NCBI GenBank assembly: GCA_030549495.1
Contig: JAUIRK010000934.1
Coordinates: forward strand, 124,001-188,000
Direction: 5' to 3'
Length of the DNA: 64,000 nt
Source of the DNA: Nectonema munidae
Taxonomy: Eukaryota > Nematomorpha > Nectonematoida > Nectonematidae
In this document: positions 25,201-40,200 of the stretch, one piece after another
Layout: every line of letters begins with the position of its first letter
Position numbering within the stretch: position 1 is the stretch's first letter
Position numbers and translations under genes: made by a program
The notes under the pieces: model-generated
Seen by the model: the letters and a program-made list of their open reading frames with translations, nothing else
Told to the model about the DNA's origin: nothing
The model's database searches: none

Positions 25201-28200
25201 ATGAAAAAATCTCTTTTCTGTTTTTGATATAACTAAAAAAACTGGCGTGTGGCTCTGTAAAACAGACAAAGATTTTTACTTACAGAAAATTTATTCTAAA
25301 GGGCAAATTGGATACACAACCAAAAAAAATTGCGCCTTTGTCAGAAATCCATCCTTCTAAACGAATAAAGAAAACTTCTTCATCAGTGGAGTTTCAATCT
25401 TATTATTTTAATGATACAGATGCCGAAGAATCAGATACAGTTTCATGTTTTGAAGAGAAACTTGTTTCTTTTAAAAAATATCAAACAACCAAGACTGCAG
25501 TCAAATTATGTTCAGAAGTAAATTTATCCACAAGAAAAACCGCCACTGTTTTGAAGAATTTGTTTGATCAGGGGATGAATGTTGCCACACCATCGCAAAC
25601 AAACAGCATATGGCGTCAGTTGATAAAAACTTCATTGAAAATTAAAAACAGACTTTCTTGTTTTATTAATAATGAAAAATTTTGTTTGCACTTTGATGGC
25701 AAGAAAATAAAAAATCAAGAGTACCAAGTGGTTTCTTTAGTCAATCCACAAAGAAATCGTTACCTTGGCATTCTTTCTTGTAAGACATGATCTGCTGAAA
25801 ACATATTTGCTGCTTTGAAATCTCTTCTCGATGAATATGATGCGTGGAAAAGCGTTGTGATGATCATTTCTGACTCAACAGCTGTAAATACAGGCCGGAA
25901 AAATGGCGTGGTGGCTAAAATTCTTAATCACTTCGAAAGAAAACAACTTGACAAACCCAATTTATTGGATGCCAGCATCACATACTGGATTTAATCTTGC
26001 GGCATTTTCTTGATTTTTTATACGAAGAAAAATCTCAATCTCCAAACCTTCCTTATGAATATGTTAAAGAAATTTTAGAGGATTATGAAGAATTACAAAA
26101 AAAACTATTTAGGAGAAAAGAACTTTCCAATTAAAGAAAATCTAGGCTGGAAAGGCGACTTTAAGTTTCTCTTTGAACTATGTGAAGCATACAATTTTTA
26201 TAATAAAAAAAGCGTTTGGCCTTCTATTAAATGGGAAAAATTACCGTGCATCCACAACTCAAGATGGAATTCCAGATCAATATTAACTTTAATAGCCTTT
26301 TTGCTTCCAAAATGGAGAAACCAGCTAAAAATTGCTTGTACTTTCATGGCTAATGCATGGAAAAAAGCATAGTTTTCAAATCAATTATATTCTAGAGAAA
26401 TATATGATAGTCTTCAAGCTTGTCTCATTGAACTGAAATGCCCAAAAGCTTTAAAAAGTTTCAACACGCATTGGGTGACTGCTGACTCAATTCTTGAAGT
26501 TCCTCGTACAAATATCGTAGCAGAGAGAGCAATGAAGGTGACGGAAGAGGTCTACAATACCTGTAAAAGTGACAAATATTTATCTCAAAAGTTCATTACG
26601 TGTAACAAAATAATTTAGTCGTAATTTTAAATAAATGTTTTTCCATGTTTTTTCTTTGAAGTATTAAAACTTTCAATTCAAGATGCGCGTAATCTTTTTT
26701 TTAAATTCTACAGAATAAAAATAATTTTATCAAATAAAAAGTAAAAGTTCATCTTTTTTGATACAGGTTTTTAATTTTACAAAATGTCATAACCCTAATG
26801 CACACTCATGTAACTAGATTTTGAGAAAAGTTGTATCAAGTAACCCTTTTTTTTGTTATCAATTTGTATCGTTTTTTGTTTTTTCAATTTTACAGCTTTC
26901 AAGGGTTTGAATCTTCCTAGTATACTTGCAAGCATTAATTATTCTTTCCGTGGTTTTCTCGCGTACTATACAAAATTTTCTATATAAAGAATATAAAGAT
27001 TACGTATATATATTTTATTTTATATTACTTTTAATTAACAAAAGAAAATAGCAAGCTAGTAAAAAATGTGAATGTGACACAAAGCACAATTTCCATTCTA
27101 TATGTAGTTTATGACGTAAGAAGCCTGGATAAAAGAGTTTTGGCATTCATGTTTGCGTATCACGCCTTGCTTTTTCTTGGATTTCACTGGCCTCTCTTTT
27201 CAAACGCTGAATGAGGGTTTATTTTATATCATCAACACTGTTGCCATTTTTTGCGTTTTGATTAAAACTTTTTTTGATCATTTTCCCCTAACTTCATATG
27301 TCTTCTTTTTTAGATAGATCCGTCGATTCCCTATACTCCATTTAGTACTCCACCATATGTACGGGGTACAGCTGAGTCTCAAGAAACAGGGCAAAAGTCG
27401 GCAAGAAATATCAAAAAGGATTCTTCAAGTGGTAAAAAGCGCAAACCCTCAAAGGAAAGAAAATTCAGTCACATTTATTCTGATAGCGAAGACAGCGATG
27501 AAGTTTTTGCCACAAACACAAAAGATTTTTCCGAAAATACCATGCCTAAGAAATCACCAAAATTCATAGACTTTAACTCAACTCTCGTAAGCGAACAGCA
27601 TTCATGAATCATTTTACTACACAAAACAATTCCCATAGATACTATGTGCATTCCTATTTCACTTGAATTTTTGCATTCAGAGACACATGTATATGACTAG
27701 CTAGAGGGATAGAGCGAACCATGCTTTATAAGCCTCTTTGACGCGTATTTAGTAGATCAAATGTTGCATATGAGTTCAATAGGGAAACTCCATAAATATT
27801 AATTTTCAGTCAAGATCAAATGAAAAGTCTTTTCATCTTTCATTCTCCCCCTAACCCTAAATCTTTACTTTTGTAAATAGTCAGATGGGTAAGTTTCTCC
27901 CCCTTTGTGTATGTGTTAATGCGTTCCTTTCGTTATAAAATGTGGATTAATTTCTAATTTTTAAAGCATTTAGAGATATAATGAAAGCGTATTTTTTCTA
28001 AGTGAACATGATATTACTGAAACTAGAATTCTAATGAATTCTCCAAGAAAAGAGGATGATAATGGGGGAAGGACATTTTGGAACAATAGATCATTTTTCT
28101 TCGAAATGATGCAGAATTAGAGATTGTATTTTGTATTTGCATTTCTAGACTCGTGAAATTAAACTTTGGAATGCAACGATAAATTTTTGTCCCTTTTTAA

Positions 28201-28226
28201 CTCTTTTTATCATCATCATCATCATC

Positions 28227-28264
<38 letters not shown>

Positions 28265-31200
28265 TTTTGCCTTCGAGGCCTGGTTATTGTTCCTAAAAAG
28301 TCGGGATAAACCAGTTTCCTGCAACAACTACGCCATTTCATTCTTTCTTTAGCATCACTTCGCGCAAGCTTTCTTTTATCCATATCGTGGTGAATCACTT
28401 CATTTCATGCTTTCTTTGGTCTTCATTTTTCCATCAATCAATTCATCTTTTATCTTCTTTACAACGTTCCCTTCGGGCATTCTTTTGACATGACCCTTTT
28501 AACTCTTTTTATAAATTCTTCAAATCTCTAAAATATGATTTTTTATTTGTTGCGTTGATTTAAATTGAATCGAATTCATAAATTCCGAACTATTTTCATT
28601 TCCTTATTTAAAAAAACAGAAATGTCCTCTTCTTAAATTTCTTTTCAATAATGTATGTGCTGTTATAGCTAGGATTTTTTTTTATATTAGATGAATTTGT
28701 TCTTTCTTTATCCGGTTCTTAAAAATTTTAAACTAGGAAATTCATCAAGTTGATTACTTTACTGTCAATATATATTCAATTCTTATTTATTGAAAATCTG
28801 ACGACTTAAAAGTTGCTTTTATGTGAAGAGAAATTACGATTTAATCACGACATAAAATCTGGCTTTTTCTAAGATTTACAATACTACTTGTTCACTTTAA
28901 GATTTTATTCAATTGTAAATTTCATTTAAATTTTAGGATCTTTCATCCTCTCAGAATTACCTTCCTGTAAATTCCTTGCACAATTTCTCTTCACTTTCAC
29001 CGTATTTTTTATTATAATTTGCACATGTACTTTTAATCATCTTTATAATGTTGTCTCATATCGCAATTATTATCCTAAAACATTAAATATATCCGAATAT
29101 TACATTGTGAGTATTATTTAACTTTTTTTTAAAAAAAAATATAAATCAATTCATTTCTTCAATATACTTTTTAAAGGCTCAGTTTTAAATATTTTTGGTG
29201 TTTGTTTATTAATCTTGAAACAATGTTCATACCTTCCTACTTTTCATTTATAACGAAAGTTTACCATTTTATCGATCCTTTCTATCTTTTGTCATTCCTT
29301 TGAAAATGTCAAAACCATCAAACAATTAGTATTTTTCAAATTGACATTTTTTCACATTAATTTCCTTAAAACTCATTTCGAAGCCATATGTCTCTATTGA
29401 TAACATTCGTGTTCAGTATGAAGAATTAAGGTGATGCTTATGCACTTTTTGCATAAACATAACAGACACTATTCACCAGATTATATTATAAGCAAAGTAC
29501 ATAATTAGTTCTTCATAATATACTCTAATGCCATCAATCAACACATATGTCTTTCATCACAAATTCTTTTCTTTATAAGATAACTTCACAAGTTCTATTC
29601 TATCACTTTATTATTAATTAATATAATAAATAATAAATATTAATTATAAACTATTAATTATTGAGTTGTCAGGATACAAATGTTCAATAAATTTTTATTT
29701 GAAATGTATTAACGTCATTATAAAAATGTGCACATATGTTAAATGATGTTTCCTGACTATCTTCGAACTAAAGCGTGGACTTTTTTTAAAATACACAAGT
29801 TTATTCCTGTAAGATCATTTTGTAATATTGAAAACTGGTCATAATTGTGAGAGTTAAATATATGTATTATTGCCAATCTCTGCTCTTCTTTGTTCATTCT
29901 AACCCTAACCTATTGGCAATCATGTGTGTTTTTAACTCTGGCTGCTACTAAAAAGCTAATCCATCAGTTGTAGTAATCTCGGATTAAGCCCACAAATTGC
30001 TTCTCGGCTCGCTAATCTGTCTCTGGTGAATGTGATTTAGTACTTCTTGCCACCGTTCTACGAAAAAATTTCGTGGGGTGACGAAAAAAAATTCGAAAAT
30101 CGCAATTATAACTTGCACATCTTATTTTTGCAATTTAATTTTTTGCAGAATGTGTCTCATACGTTATTTACACCTTAACAATACCAATGAATGTTTCTAC
30201 TTTTATTGAAATTTAAAGTAGTTGTATATATTCATTAAGTTTTATATTATACTTAAATTTATGAATTGTTTTTCCGAACAAAGCTTATTAAAATATTGAT
30301 AAAAACAAATATTACAAAAAAATTATAAAAATCATTTTTAATATATTCTAAATGATTTTTTTATATTAAAAAAATTTTAAACAGCTTTCAGCTTATTCAT
30401 CACTCCTATTATTATAAACCAAACATGCTTTTAACATGTGTTGTTCATGTTTCTTATAACAATGTGTGTAATATCTGTTGTGATGTTAGTATGATTGTTT
30501 GGAGTTAAGATTTTTTTTACCATACGGTAAATTCTTTTACGTACAGCCTTTTAGTTTATAATAATAAATTTATTGTTTCAACAAATAGAAAAATAAGGTT
30601 TTTTTTTGCAATTTTTAAATCCGAATTTTGACTAAAATTTTTATCCTGAAATAGGATATCGGGTTTAAGTGTCTAAATTGATATGATCCCAACAAAATTG
30701 GGATAGTTGGTATGTATGTCTAAATTGATATGATATTCTATATTGATATGCATGCTTACCTGTTTTGGCGCATCCATTTGTATCAGTAACTTTTTCAGAG
30801 GGCCATGGTCGCAGAACATGACAATAATTCAGAGCTAAATCTTTGGACCATCCTTTTCGAGCTTTCAGTTTGATTGGTTCGTTTTATGTGGGCCACCCAA
30901 AACGTTAAGAGAAAAGTACATGAATGAATATCAATCAAGGACATGCATAGGAGTAGCATGTATAATTTTTTATTATCGCTTTCTTTAGTCTACGGCTCAT
31001 TGAGTTTGTTGTTTCAGTTGGCGAACATAAAATAGAATAAATTGTTCTTAATGACTTCGTTTTTGGTCTTATGATAAATAAATAGAAATTTAAAGATTTT
31101 ATCATTCCAGTTTTTTGCGGTTAACCTCTCTAAATTTTATGTGGAATATTAGTATTCCACGGAACAAGGTTTGGGAAACTTTGCTTTATGATGTTGGTAA

Positions 31201-34200
31201 ATGGCTTCTTCCTAAGAATGATGAGATATTAGGAGCTTGCTCAAGAGAGTTATCTAATCTATGTTCCTTCAAGTAGAACGTTGCCACCTTCTAGCTACAC
31301 TCTGTGAGCCATTTCTTTCATCATAATTGTATTTGTGTTATAGAGGGCAGAGATGCGGCCATCAGAATATTATTATCATACGCATTCTGTGTGTATATCC
31401 ATGATTGAGCCAGGGAATTTGAACACCTAACTTGATTGAACTGGCGACTTAAATCATTACAGTGTTTTTCTATTTGGGCTTATTATTTTGCCATGAAAAG
31501 GTCAGGACACATGAACCCTTATGTTGTTTGACATTTATTATGACCCAAGCCTGACACCTTCACCATCTAAACACAATTTAAATTCAAGGTTGTGTAATGA
31601 TTGTGAAATTCCAGTCACAGGATAGCCCAGAAGAAGGGTCGTATGCATTTGTTTTGCAACACGATGTGTCTGAAAGAATGCAGTAAATCTTGAAGAGCGG
31701 TTTGTTGATCTCTTATAAGTAATTTAGCTAAGATTTCGTTTCTATGATTAGGAGTCTAAATTGTAGTAAAGATAGGGCTGAGCGCATTATTTATTACGAT
31801 ACATTATTATTCTTACATTTTATTTATTGACATATAGGATAAAAGAATAAATGCCATAAAAAGTTAGAAATATCATTGATATCACTGGTGAAGATTACAA
31901 AAGATACAGAGATTTTAACCAACATTTGTTACAAAGCATTATAGGTGAACATACAGCCTATGCAGATAAAATTCCTAGTCTCTTTACTGTGTATATATAG
32001 AATTATAAAAAAATTCAAATTTAGTAGGTAAAAAAAAGGTTTCATTATAATTTTTTTATTTTTTCCCGCTTATTTTTCAAGATTTTTAAAAATCCTTTTT
32101 ATAATTTAGAGAGAATTTGTTTCTTAATTTAGCTAAATTTTCACATTTTTGACCTAAAGTTTTCAAAAGTCTAGAAAACATACTTGTAAATAAAACTTTT
32201 TGAATTTAATGATTCCGCCAAGACCATATAGAAACATCGTAATTCGTTCTTCACTGGTTCACCCAATTATAAAATTTTAATAGCTTTTAAATCACATTTT
32301 TATAATTAAATGGAAAATTTCTAGAGTTTTGAAAGTCTACATTTTCTGAAGTTCTACATTCCTATTTTTATTTTGTATACTCTTTATTTTTCACATTAGA
32401 ATGGACAATTCTGCCTACAATAGTGAAAGCTTGGCCTCTGAACTCTTATACTACTTCAGTAAGTGTGTTTATATCTTGCTACCTTTCATCTTACTTTCGA
32501 AAAAGAGTATCCGAGCTGGCCTCATACGGATATGCGTAGGTTTGTTAGTTATTGCACTATTTTATCCGTTCATTTACAGGTTTAGTGTCGTGACAATTTT
32601 CGAAAATGGCACCGTTGAAATTTACGAGTGCAATAATTCATGTCCATAAATTAATTTAAAAAGCGGTAGTTTTTCCAAAAAATTACGAAAAGATCATTCA
32701 AATGATCAAACAACTACATATGCTTCTTTGTAAAAAATTTCTCTGGAAATTGAAGCATCTTCTGAAAGTATTTTCAGAAGATAAAAGTTATTCATGATGC
32801 CACGTTTTATTATACATAAATAGTCGTGGACCGATAATTGCCTCCCTACAAATTACCCCGCAAAGAATTAGGTCCACAAAAACATCACTTTTTTCTTTCT
32901 TTTTTTTGGTAGAATAACTTTTTAGTTTATTTGTGTCCTTCATATTTTGTGTGTAGTATTGGAAAAATATGGAACGTTATCTTAAATTATTAAATATTTT
33001 AATTTCGTTCAATAAATTTTAAATTTGTACTTTTTTTTAATTTAATAAAAATGACAATATCGTAATTATGTTAAAATAAAGATAACTATTTTTAATTAAA
33101 TTTTATTACCTATGTTAAACCTTTAACAGAAATTAACCTCTACTACGCCTCCTTTACTTTCAATTCTTATATATACCCACAGAATTTTTGTATTCTAATA
33201 CATCTATAATTTAAATATTGTTCCGTGTAAATTTATTGAGAAATAATTTTTACCATTTTTATATAGATAATAGTACCGTGGAGTGTTTTCATGGAGAAGG
33301 CACAATTGCCCCGCTTGTATCGAACTATAGTGAAAGTAGGGTTGATGCGGGATCGAACCCAAGACATTGAGTTATCGAAACTCAGTATCTAACCAACCTT
33401 ACTCTCTCCCCCTATATATCTCACGCCGCCCTATATTTTCACTATAAGCCATAACTTTTATCCTTTATTCGAATTTTTTTTGTATAAATGAGACAATTAT
33501 TGGGAAATGGATTTGTAAAATCATACGCAAAATTTTTATCTAATTAAAAACCTGTTAATAATAAAAAGAAATAAAATTTAGAAATAATAAAAATCTAACT
33601 TTTCGCAACAATAAATTATAAAATAAAATTTAACTTCACAAGTTATAAAATGTAAAAGTTCTACTAATTACAATAAGCATATTTTAGATCACATAATTCT
33701 CTGACCCCCTAAATAAAAAGTTTATGAAGCTTGTTTGATAGGAAAAACTTTACAGATAAAAAAAGTTTAGTGAAAAGGAAGGCGAAAGTGAGTGTGAATT
33801 TTGATGAATCGAGTAAAAGGAAAGCGCTGTGAAATAAATTCTTTGGCGTTAAGTCCATGATAAAGCAAATAATCTGGCTTAATATCCTTGTTGTTAGTAT
33901 TGGATTAATGGCAAATCTTCACTCCTGCGTTCAACCACTATCGATGAAAATGGTGCAGTTAGAGCTTTGTGCTGTAGTGCTAAAGACTTTCTTATAACGA
34001 CGACAAATTGGTGGAAAAGGGAGAAGAGATAAAGAGATTTGGGAGGAAGATATGAGTGCAAATATTGCTGCGCTTATCGTATCAATAAAGTGGATGGTGC
34101 AGGAATTAAGTCAGCTTCTAGCGCTGAAACGGGCTTTGTTGCGAAGTGTGTGAACAGAACCCATATCACTTTGATGGACGGCGAATTCAAAGAAGGAGTC

Positions 34201-37200
34201 TTGCGCGTTTAAACGAGAACGACTCACCACTCTAATGAGATTTGGCGTTGAATCGAATACGGACGGGGGCTGCAGGATGTGTTAAAGGTATAAGAAGATT
34301 ATTGCATTGTCTTAGATGTGTGCATACGTAATAATGCTCTTTGTGAAGGAATAAAAGAAAATGAGTATAATACGCGTAGGAAAGTGAGACAATGAGAAAT
34401 GTTGCATGATATCGCAGGTATAAGTAGTGTAGGGTTGTGATCAGCGTTATCATCAGAAAGCATGGCCAATATCGGTGTTGCTCAACTTTTTTGATAATTA
34501 ACCAAAGAATTGACGTAGACTTTTGATGGACTGCATAAATATACAGTTAAAATAATTATAATTTTTTCCTAAAGTTTTATATTTAATAAAAACATTTTTT
34601 CTTCGTCTCTTTATTTTGTTAATGATTTGAATCTAAAAATAACTGAATAAAATGGGAAGAAGTGAAGTATAAATTGAAGTTTTTACGAATTGCATTTCAC
34701 TTTATAGTTTAAAATGTTTATATAGATCACAAAAATAGTTTATATTGACGAAAAACAATTTTTTTAGTTTTGTTCAATTATAAATTTTATGAGACATCTT
34801 CATAAAATCATTCCGATACCGGATTTTCATTTATTATAAAGTTACTGCTCAACTGATATTTGCTTGACGTAAATGCAAAAGCTTTCGTATATTTTCATTT
34901 ATTTGTAGACCAGTCAGTCTATATCTCTAATGCACCACTTTTCTGAAAATTTCAACCATACCAAAGTGTCTGATTTCCTGATAAGCAATTTTCTCGACAT
35001 TCAATGTTTTCTCGAGGAAATGATTATGTTTAGAGTTTGTTTAAAACTTGTATAAAAATATAGACAACTAAATGCATAGCACTTAGCGATCCATTTTTAA
35101 AGCTGATCTTCTCTCAAACAAAAAGTCTTCAGAAGAAATATTCTCATTTGTTTTGTTTTGGGAAACTTTTACATTAACACATTTCACTTCCTTTTTTATA
35201 AAATTTAAGTAGAAACAATTTTATTTTTTTCTGAATTTTCTTGCCTTTTTTCTTGAGTAGATTAAAAACTTTTCTAATCGCAAGAATTTAACACTTCAGA
35301 CTCCACCTTATTACATGTCCACAAATAAATATTACTATAGGCCAGTGGGAATCTTTTTGTTTAAATGCCCTTTACAATATGTTGTTATGCCTATAAAGGC
35401 CGTTTTTTGTACACTGTTTTTTTTACAAATTCTACTGAAGAAAAAAAGAATTTTTTTATGAAGAAAAAATTATTTTAACAATTAATGACTTTTTTGCTTT
35501 TGTTTTTTTTGAGAGGGCTTTTTGATTTGAGTTTCCTCCTGTTCTTAGCAGTGGCGCACGTATCTTTAATGCCATCTGGGTAGGTGCTAATTTTGTCGCC
35601 CCTCAAATTTTCAAATAAAACTTCAAAACACCGAAAAACTTTCTAAAACAGTACACAAAATTTGAATAAAAAGTATAGCAAATCATTATTACATTATTAT
35701 TTAAGTTAAAAATATATCAATTAAATTTCTATTGAAAAAATTCTGCTCCAGTCGCGAACCGTCCGTCTCTTGGTACGCAAGTAGTTCTCAGTATCAATTG
35801 CTTTTCCAAATGTTTATCTGTTAATTGAGTTCGATGAGAATTTTTTATTTGGGCAAAGTAAAAAAATGTTGATTCACAAGAATGATTAAAATTAATATCT
35901 AATGAGCAATTGTAATTAGTTTACAATATATTGTAAGTTATACGATGCCTTTTTCAAAGGCCCCAGATTTTCCGTTTTTGCTCTAAGCATTGATATAATC
36001 TAGAGATAATTTTACATCCTCTTAATATCCGCGGATATTTAGGTTTCAACATCCGTAATTTTGAAACATTTTTCTTTTTTTCTATATACCTACCTCAAAG
36101 TTTTTTTTTGGAATTTTTATGATAAAACATAGGCATTGACATATTGTTGCACATTGACGGAAACTTTGCCACTGATATTAATTACAAGAAGATCAAAAAG
36201 TGAGCTAAGAGATTTTTATCTTTTCCAACTAATTTTTTTAGCCAAAATTTATTCGTACAAGAAAGACAGTGAGAAATAAGACACCGCATTTAAATACGTA
36301 CTAAAATAAACATAAAAATTCTCTTTTTTGACCATATGAAAAATTAAAAGGTTTACACTCCCTTCAATTCTCACTGCAATTGATCGCATCAAATATCTAG
36401 ATTGATTAGTATTTTTTTAGTTGTCGATATCGCATTCAAGGAAAGAGTATTCTTCTATTATGAACAGATAATAGGAATACTTGGGATCGGGAATCGAACC
36501 CAAGACAAATGGATCAAGATCTTACACTTCAACCACTTGTGCTACCTTCCGACAGTAATTCGACAATAAAATATACTCAATAAATAGCGCAGTGCTAACA
36601 TTTTCTTTGACTTATTGCTCCATTCATATTAAATAATTTTCTGCACACTTAAATTAGTTGATAAATATACAGGCTAAAAATTTAGACATTTAAATTCTAA
36701 TCTTGATTCTAAAGTTCCTACCCAAAAAAGTGAAACGTCTCTTCAAAATTTTACACATGAGTTTGTCTCTGTTTTCAACTCTAAAAAATGTTCATCTCGA
36801 GCCATAAGTGTGTGCATTTCATATTCAACTAGAGCTTTCTTTTTTCAGAGAAAATAATTTACTCATAGGAATTACTAAAAATTTTACTTATTTTAGATTC
36901 AACTCATAAAACAGAAAAAGATCTTAAAACGAATGAAGTATCCTTTGATCTTTCGAACTTTGTTTCGCCTCCTTCTACCACTGCTGATATTAATCAAACT
37001 TCTTCACAATCGTAAGCAGTATTTTTGTTTCACTATGCCTTCCCGAAAATATTTTTTTAATAAGAATTGTTGATCTGTGGCGAGTCCACACCGTGAACAT
37101 CTCTCCCGTTACTCAGATTTGCCCAAGGTCTAAATAAATGTTGCCAAAGGGTAAATACGCAAGATTATATATAACTTGTTAGTCCTTCTTATTAAGGTAT

Positions 37201-40200
37201 AAAGTAATCATGCTTGTTTCTGCTATACTTTGAAATCACCTACTAAACCTATCATTTATAAGTTTAATTATTATTTGTAATTAAAATTCTTAACACAAGA
37301 ATAAGCAAAAAAATTTATCAAAGAATTCAAAAGCAGAATCGAAAATAATTTTAAATATTATTTGAAAAAATAGAAAAAAAAATTTTTTTTAATGAAAATA
37401 CACCTTTTTTTATAAGCAACCGAAGTGTTAAGGTTCCAGATCAAAAATTAAGCAACTTTCAAGTCTCATATGGATATTTTGGATAATTTTTGGAATTGCA
37501 AATATCTCTTTCATTCCTCTCTTTTCCATGAAATAAGACTCATTTTGAGTTAATACAATTATTTTCAAAATAATTTGATTAAAATAAAATTTTATAATTT
37601 ATTATGAATAAAAAATTTCAATAATTAAATTAAAAAAAACCTTTAAGTTAATAAAAGTTAACCTAAGGAATTAACACCTTTCCAACTCCACACTTCGAAC
37701 TTAATCATTTTTCTTCTTTCAGAATCTTGATAAAGACCGCAACGGTCGAATTATCGCTTACATGGTCATTTTGCCAAGTCGCGTTACCCAATAAACATCT
37801 CTTTACGCTTTTGTCTCTTTTTTTTCTTTTGGACTCCTATTTCAACATGAGCACCGATTGCGCCTTATCCATTAAAAAAGACATATACTTTCGAAATGCC
37901 TGTAATGACGCAACTGGTCCCATTAAGTGTCCATTTAAGTATCCATGCCAAGGGATACTTTTAACCATTATCAACTTATAAACTAGCAATTACGACAAAT
38001 AAAGTTACTAATAACTTAACTACTTATAGCGTTTGCTATTTGTCCCGCTGCAATTTCTGTTCTTACCAGCTTTTCATATGTACGACGACCCCATTAAAAA
38101 TTGAAGACGAATTTAACATTTTGGAAGATTTGGTTTTATACTTTGAAGAAAATGGAAAAGTTTATTGTAAACTCGGTGTAAGAAGAAAATACTTTACTCA
38201 AGTTTAACAAAATTTTTTTATATACATAGTATTTATTTCCTTTTTTGTTTCAACTTTTTTTCTGTACCTTTTAAATCGTTGACTTGGTTTAGAAATGTGA
38301 AGACTCCGCACTCCTGGCATGACCTGATTGAAGCGCACATCCAATCCGTCATGATTGATCCCATATCTCCACTTTTCCATTGTAACTTTCTTTTTCTCAT
38401 TTTACAAAATCCTCTTTTTAATGAGTTTTTTTTTGGATTTTTCTTTTGGATCCCACCCAACTTCTAAGATTTTTGAAAGTGCTCAATATGTACTAAATTT
38501 TCGTATTTTATTTCAAAAAGTAAAATTATTTTAACCTAAAAAGTATTCTTTCTATAATTTGTAAATATATATATTATATCAAGTAATGTAAAGGTTCGTT
38601 ATGCATTTTTTACTCTCTTTTCTCATTTTATCCGTTTAATATGGTTGGTTTACAGAGAATAGGGGCTTAATGTTATGAATGATAATATTACTTTTCGTTA
38701 ATTTAACTAAACGATTTAAAATACTGTGATTACACTTTTCTGTAAACATATAAGGGAATCCTTGCCCCTTTTGATTAATGAAAGCATAACTTGGATAGAA
38801 GAAGTATAAAATATTTCAGTTTATTAACTATAAAAAATGATCATGATTAATTTAGAGAATCTTTTAAATTTTACGTTCTCAATTGGGAACATTGAGATTT
38901 AAGGGGTTATTGATAAAACTAAAATTTATTCGTCTAGCTTTTGATAACCTTATTCATCCCAAAGCGGACATTTCACACATGTTAAGAATCACAGAGCTAT
39001 ATTATATCTGTGTATGTCTGTGTATTTTGATTCAAAAATAGGTTCTCGGCAATTCCAAAGATTGATAGTGATTAATACATTTGATATCAAATTTAAGTTA
39101 AAGGTCGAAATCTTAGTTTTTTTATTTTCTTCTAACATATTTTTTATGACAAAATGTTTTAACATAAATTTTTTTTTATAAAAATCCATAAAATGTCGTA
39201 AATTGTATTTTGTCGTTGTAAAAAATGTCATTTTTTAGGTGATTTTATAATCATTAGCATCTATTTTTTAAATACATTTCAGCGACAAAATATCTGATAG
39301 CAAAGATAGAGTCAGGAAGAAACAAAAAGTTTCCTTTTTTCAAAATAAATGTCATCATCTCATATTTATAACCAAAATCATATGGGCATAGATGAAATAA
39401 CAAGTCACACTTTATGGTGATTTGAATATGTCACGACGTTGCTTTTTTTCTAACTTCATGACGGTGAACGACTTGTACAGTAAATTTGTATTTTGATACT
39501 TGATTATAATTTTCAAATAAACGCTGCTTTTGACATAAACCTTTTTCGGAATTTTTTCTCGTCTAAAAATATTTTAAATTTATGACTTAGTTATATCAAA
39601 TACAAATATTTGACGATTTTATCTGAAAGATAAGTTAACTAAAAAAATCAAAAAATTTTATGATGCTCGATTTTTATTCCTTTATACGCTAAAAAAAGCC
39701 ATTTTAATGACATTATATTTGTTTTGCAATAAAAAGTAAAAGCAAAAAGGTTTTCATTCCAGTGAAAGATTTGATAGTTTTACTATTTACACATGCTTTA
39801 CCTATATAGTACGCTGACAAAATCCCCGATTGCCCATATTTGTAAACTTGATTTATGACCGTAGTTAAAGTTCTAATTGCCCTTATGTGAACATTTTGAT
39901 TTTTTTCTCGAAAACTTGTAAAATAATTCCTTCTTACCTTCTCTCTACTGTAACATTCTTTTCGAAATTACTTTTCAATAATAATTTGTGTTTTAGTTGG
40001 TGATTTTTTACGCAAAGTTAAGGCACAGAGGAAGGAGAATGCAGAATATGAAGAAAATATCCGAAATCTTGAAAAGAGAATTGAATCTGTTGAAAGAGAA
40101 AACACAAAACTCGATCTTCAGTACCAAAGTTTGAATGAACTCTGGCTGAATCTCGGTTCAACAGAGCAAGAAAAGTGCGGAATCACAAATGGCTTAGATG

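Larger units (their letters stand above)
22979..27313. other. AF10 intron 6 (4.3 kb)
   Basis: It contains a 430-bp retroposon (23959-24388), a short direct-repeat block (24555-24686) and a DDE transposase-bearing transposon (about 24700-26620) in the same orientation as the gene. The flanking intron sequence is featureless. Confidence 0.5.
32459..36896. other. AF10 intron 9 (4.4 kb)
   Basis: It contains a SINE (33272-33420), a GC-richer patch with a Cys-containing frame (34033-34212), a hAT relic (35549 onward) and a tRNA-like sequence (36473-36555). Confidence 0.45.

Noticed and set aside
28208-28262. TCA repeat as a CRISPR-like or coding poly-Met tract
   Set aside because: It is a simple trinucleotide tail of a LINE fragment.
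31380-31460. Possible tRNA-like piece with GGTGTTCAAATTCCC on the minus strand
   Set aside because: The B-box match is imperfect and no A box or arms could be placed.
32401-32649. 82-codon frame of a small hydrophobic protein
   Set aside because: Its first 19 codons end at a consensus donor and fit the AF10 phases; the hydrophobic rest is intron read-through.
37727-37981. 84-codon frame after a good acceptor
   Set aside because: No phase-compatible donor and no known domain. In another frame an EF-hand-like word (DKDRNGRI) appears, but the loop lacks the final acidic residue and soon meets a stop.
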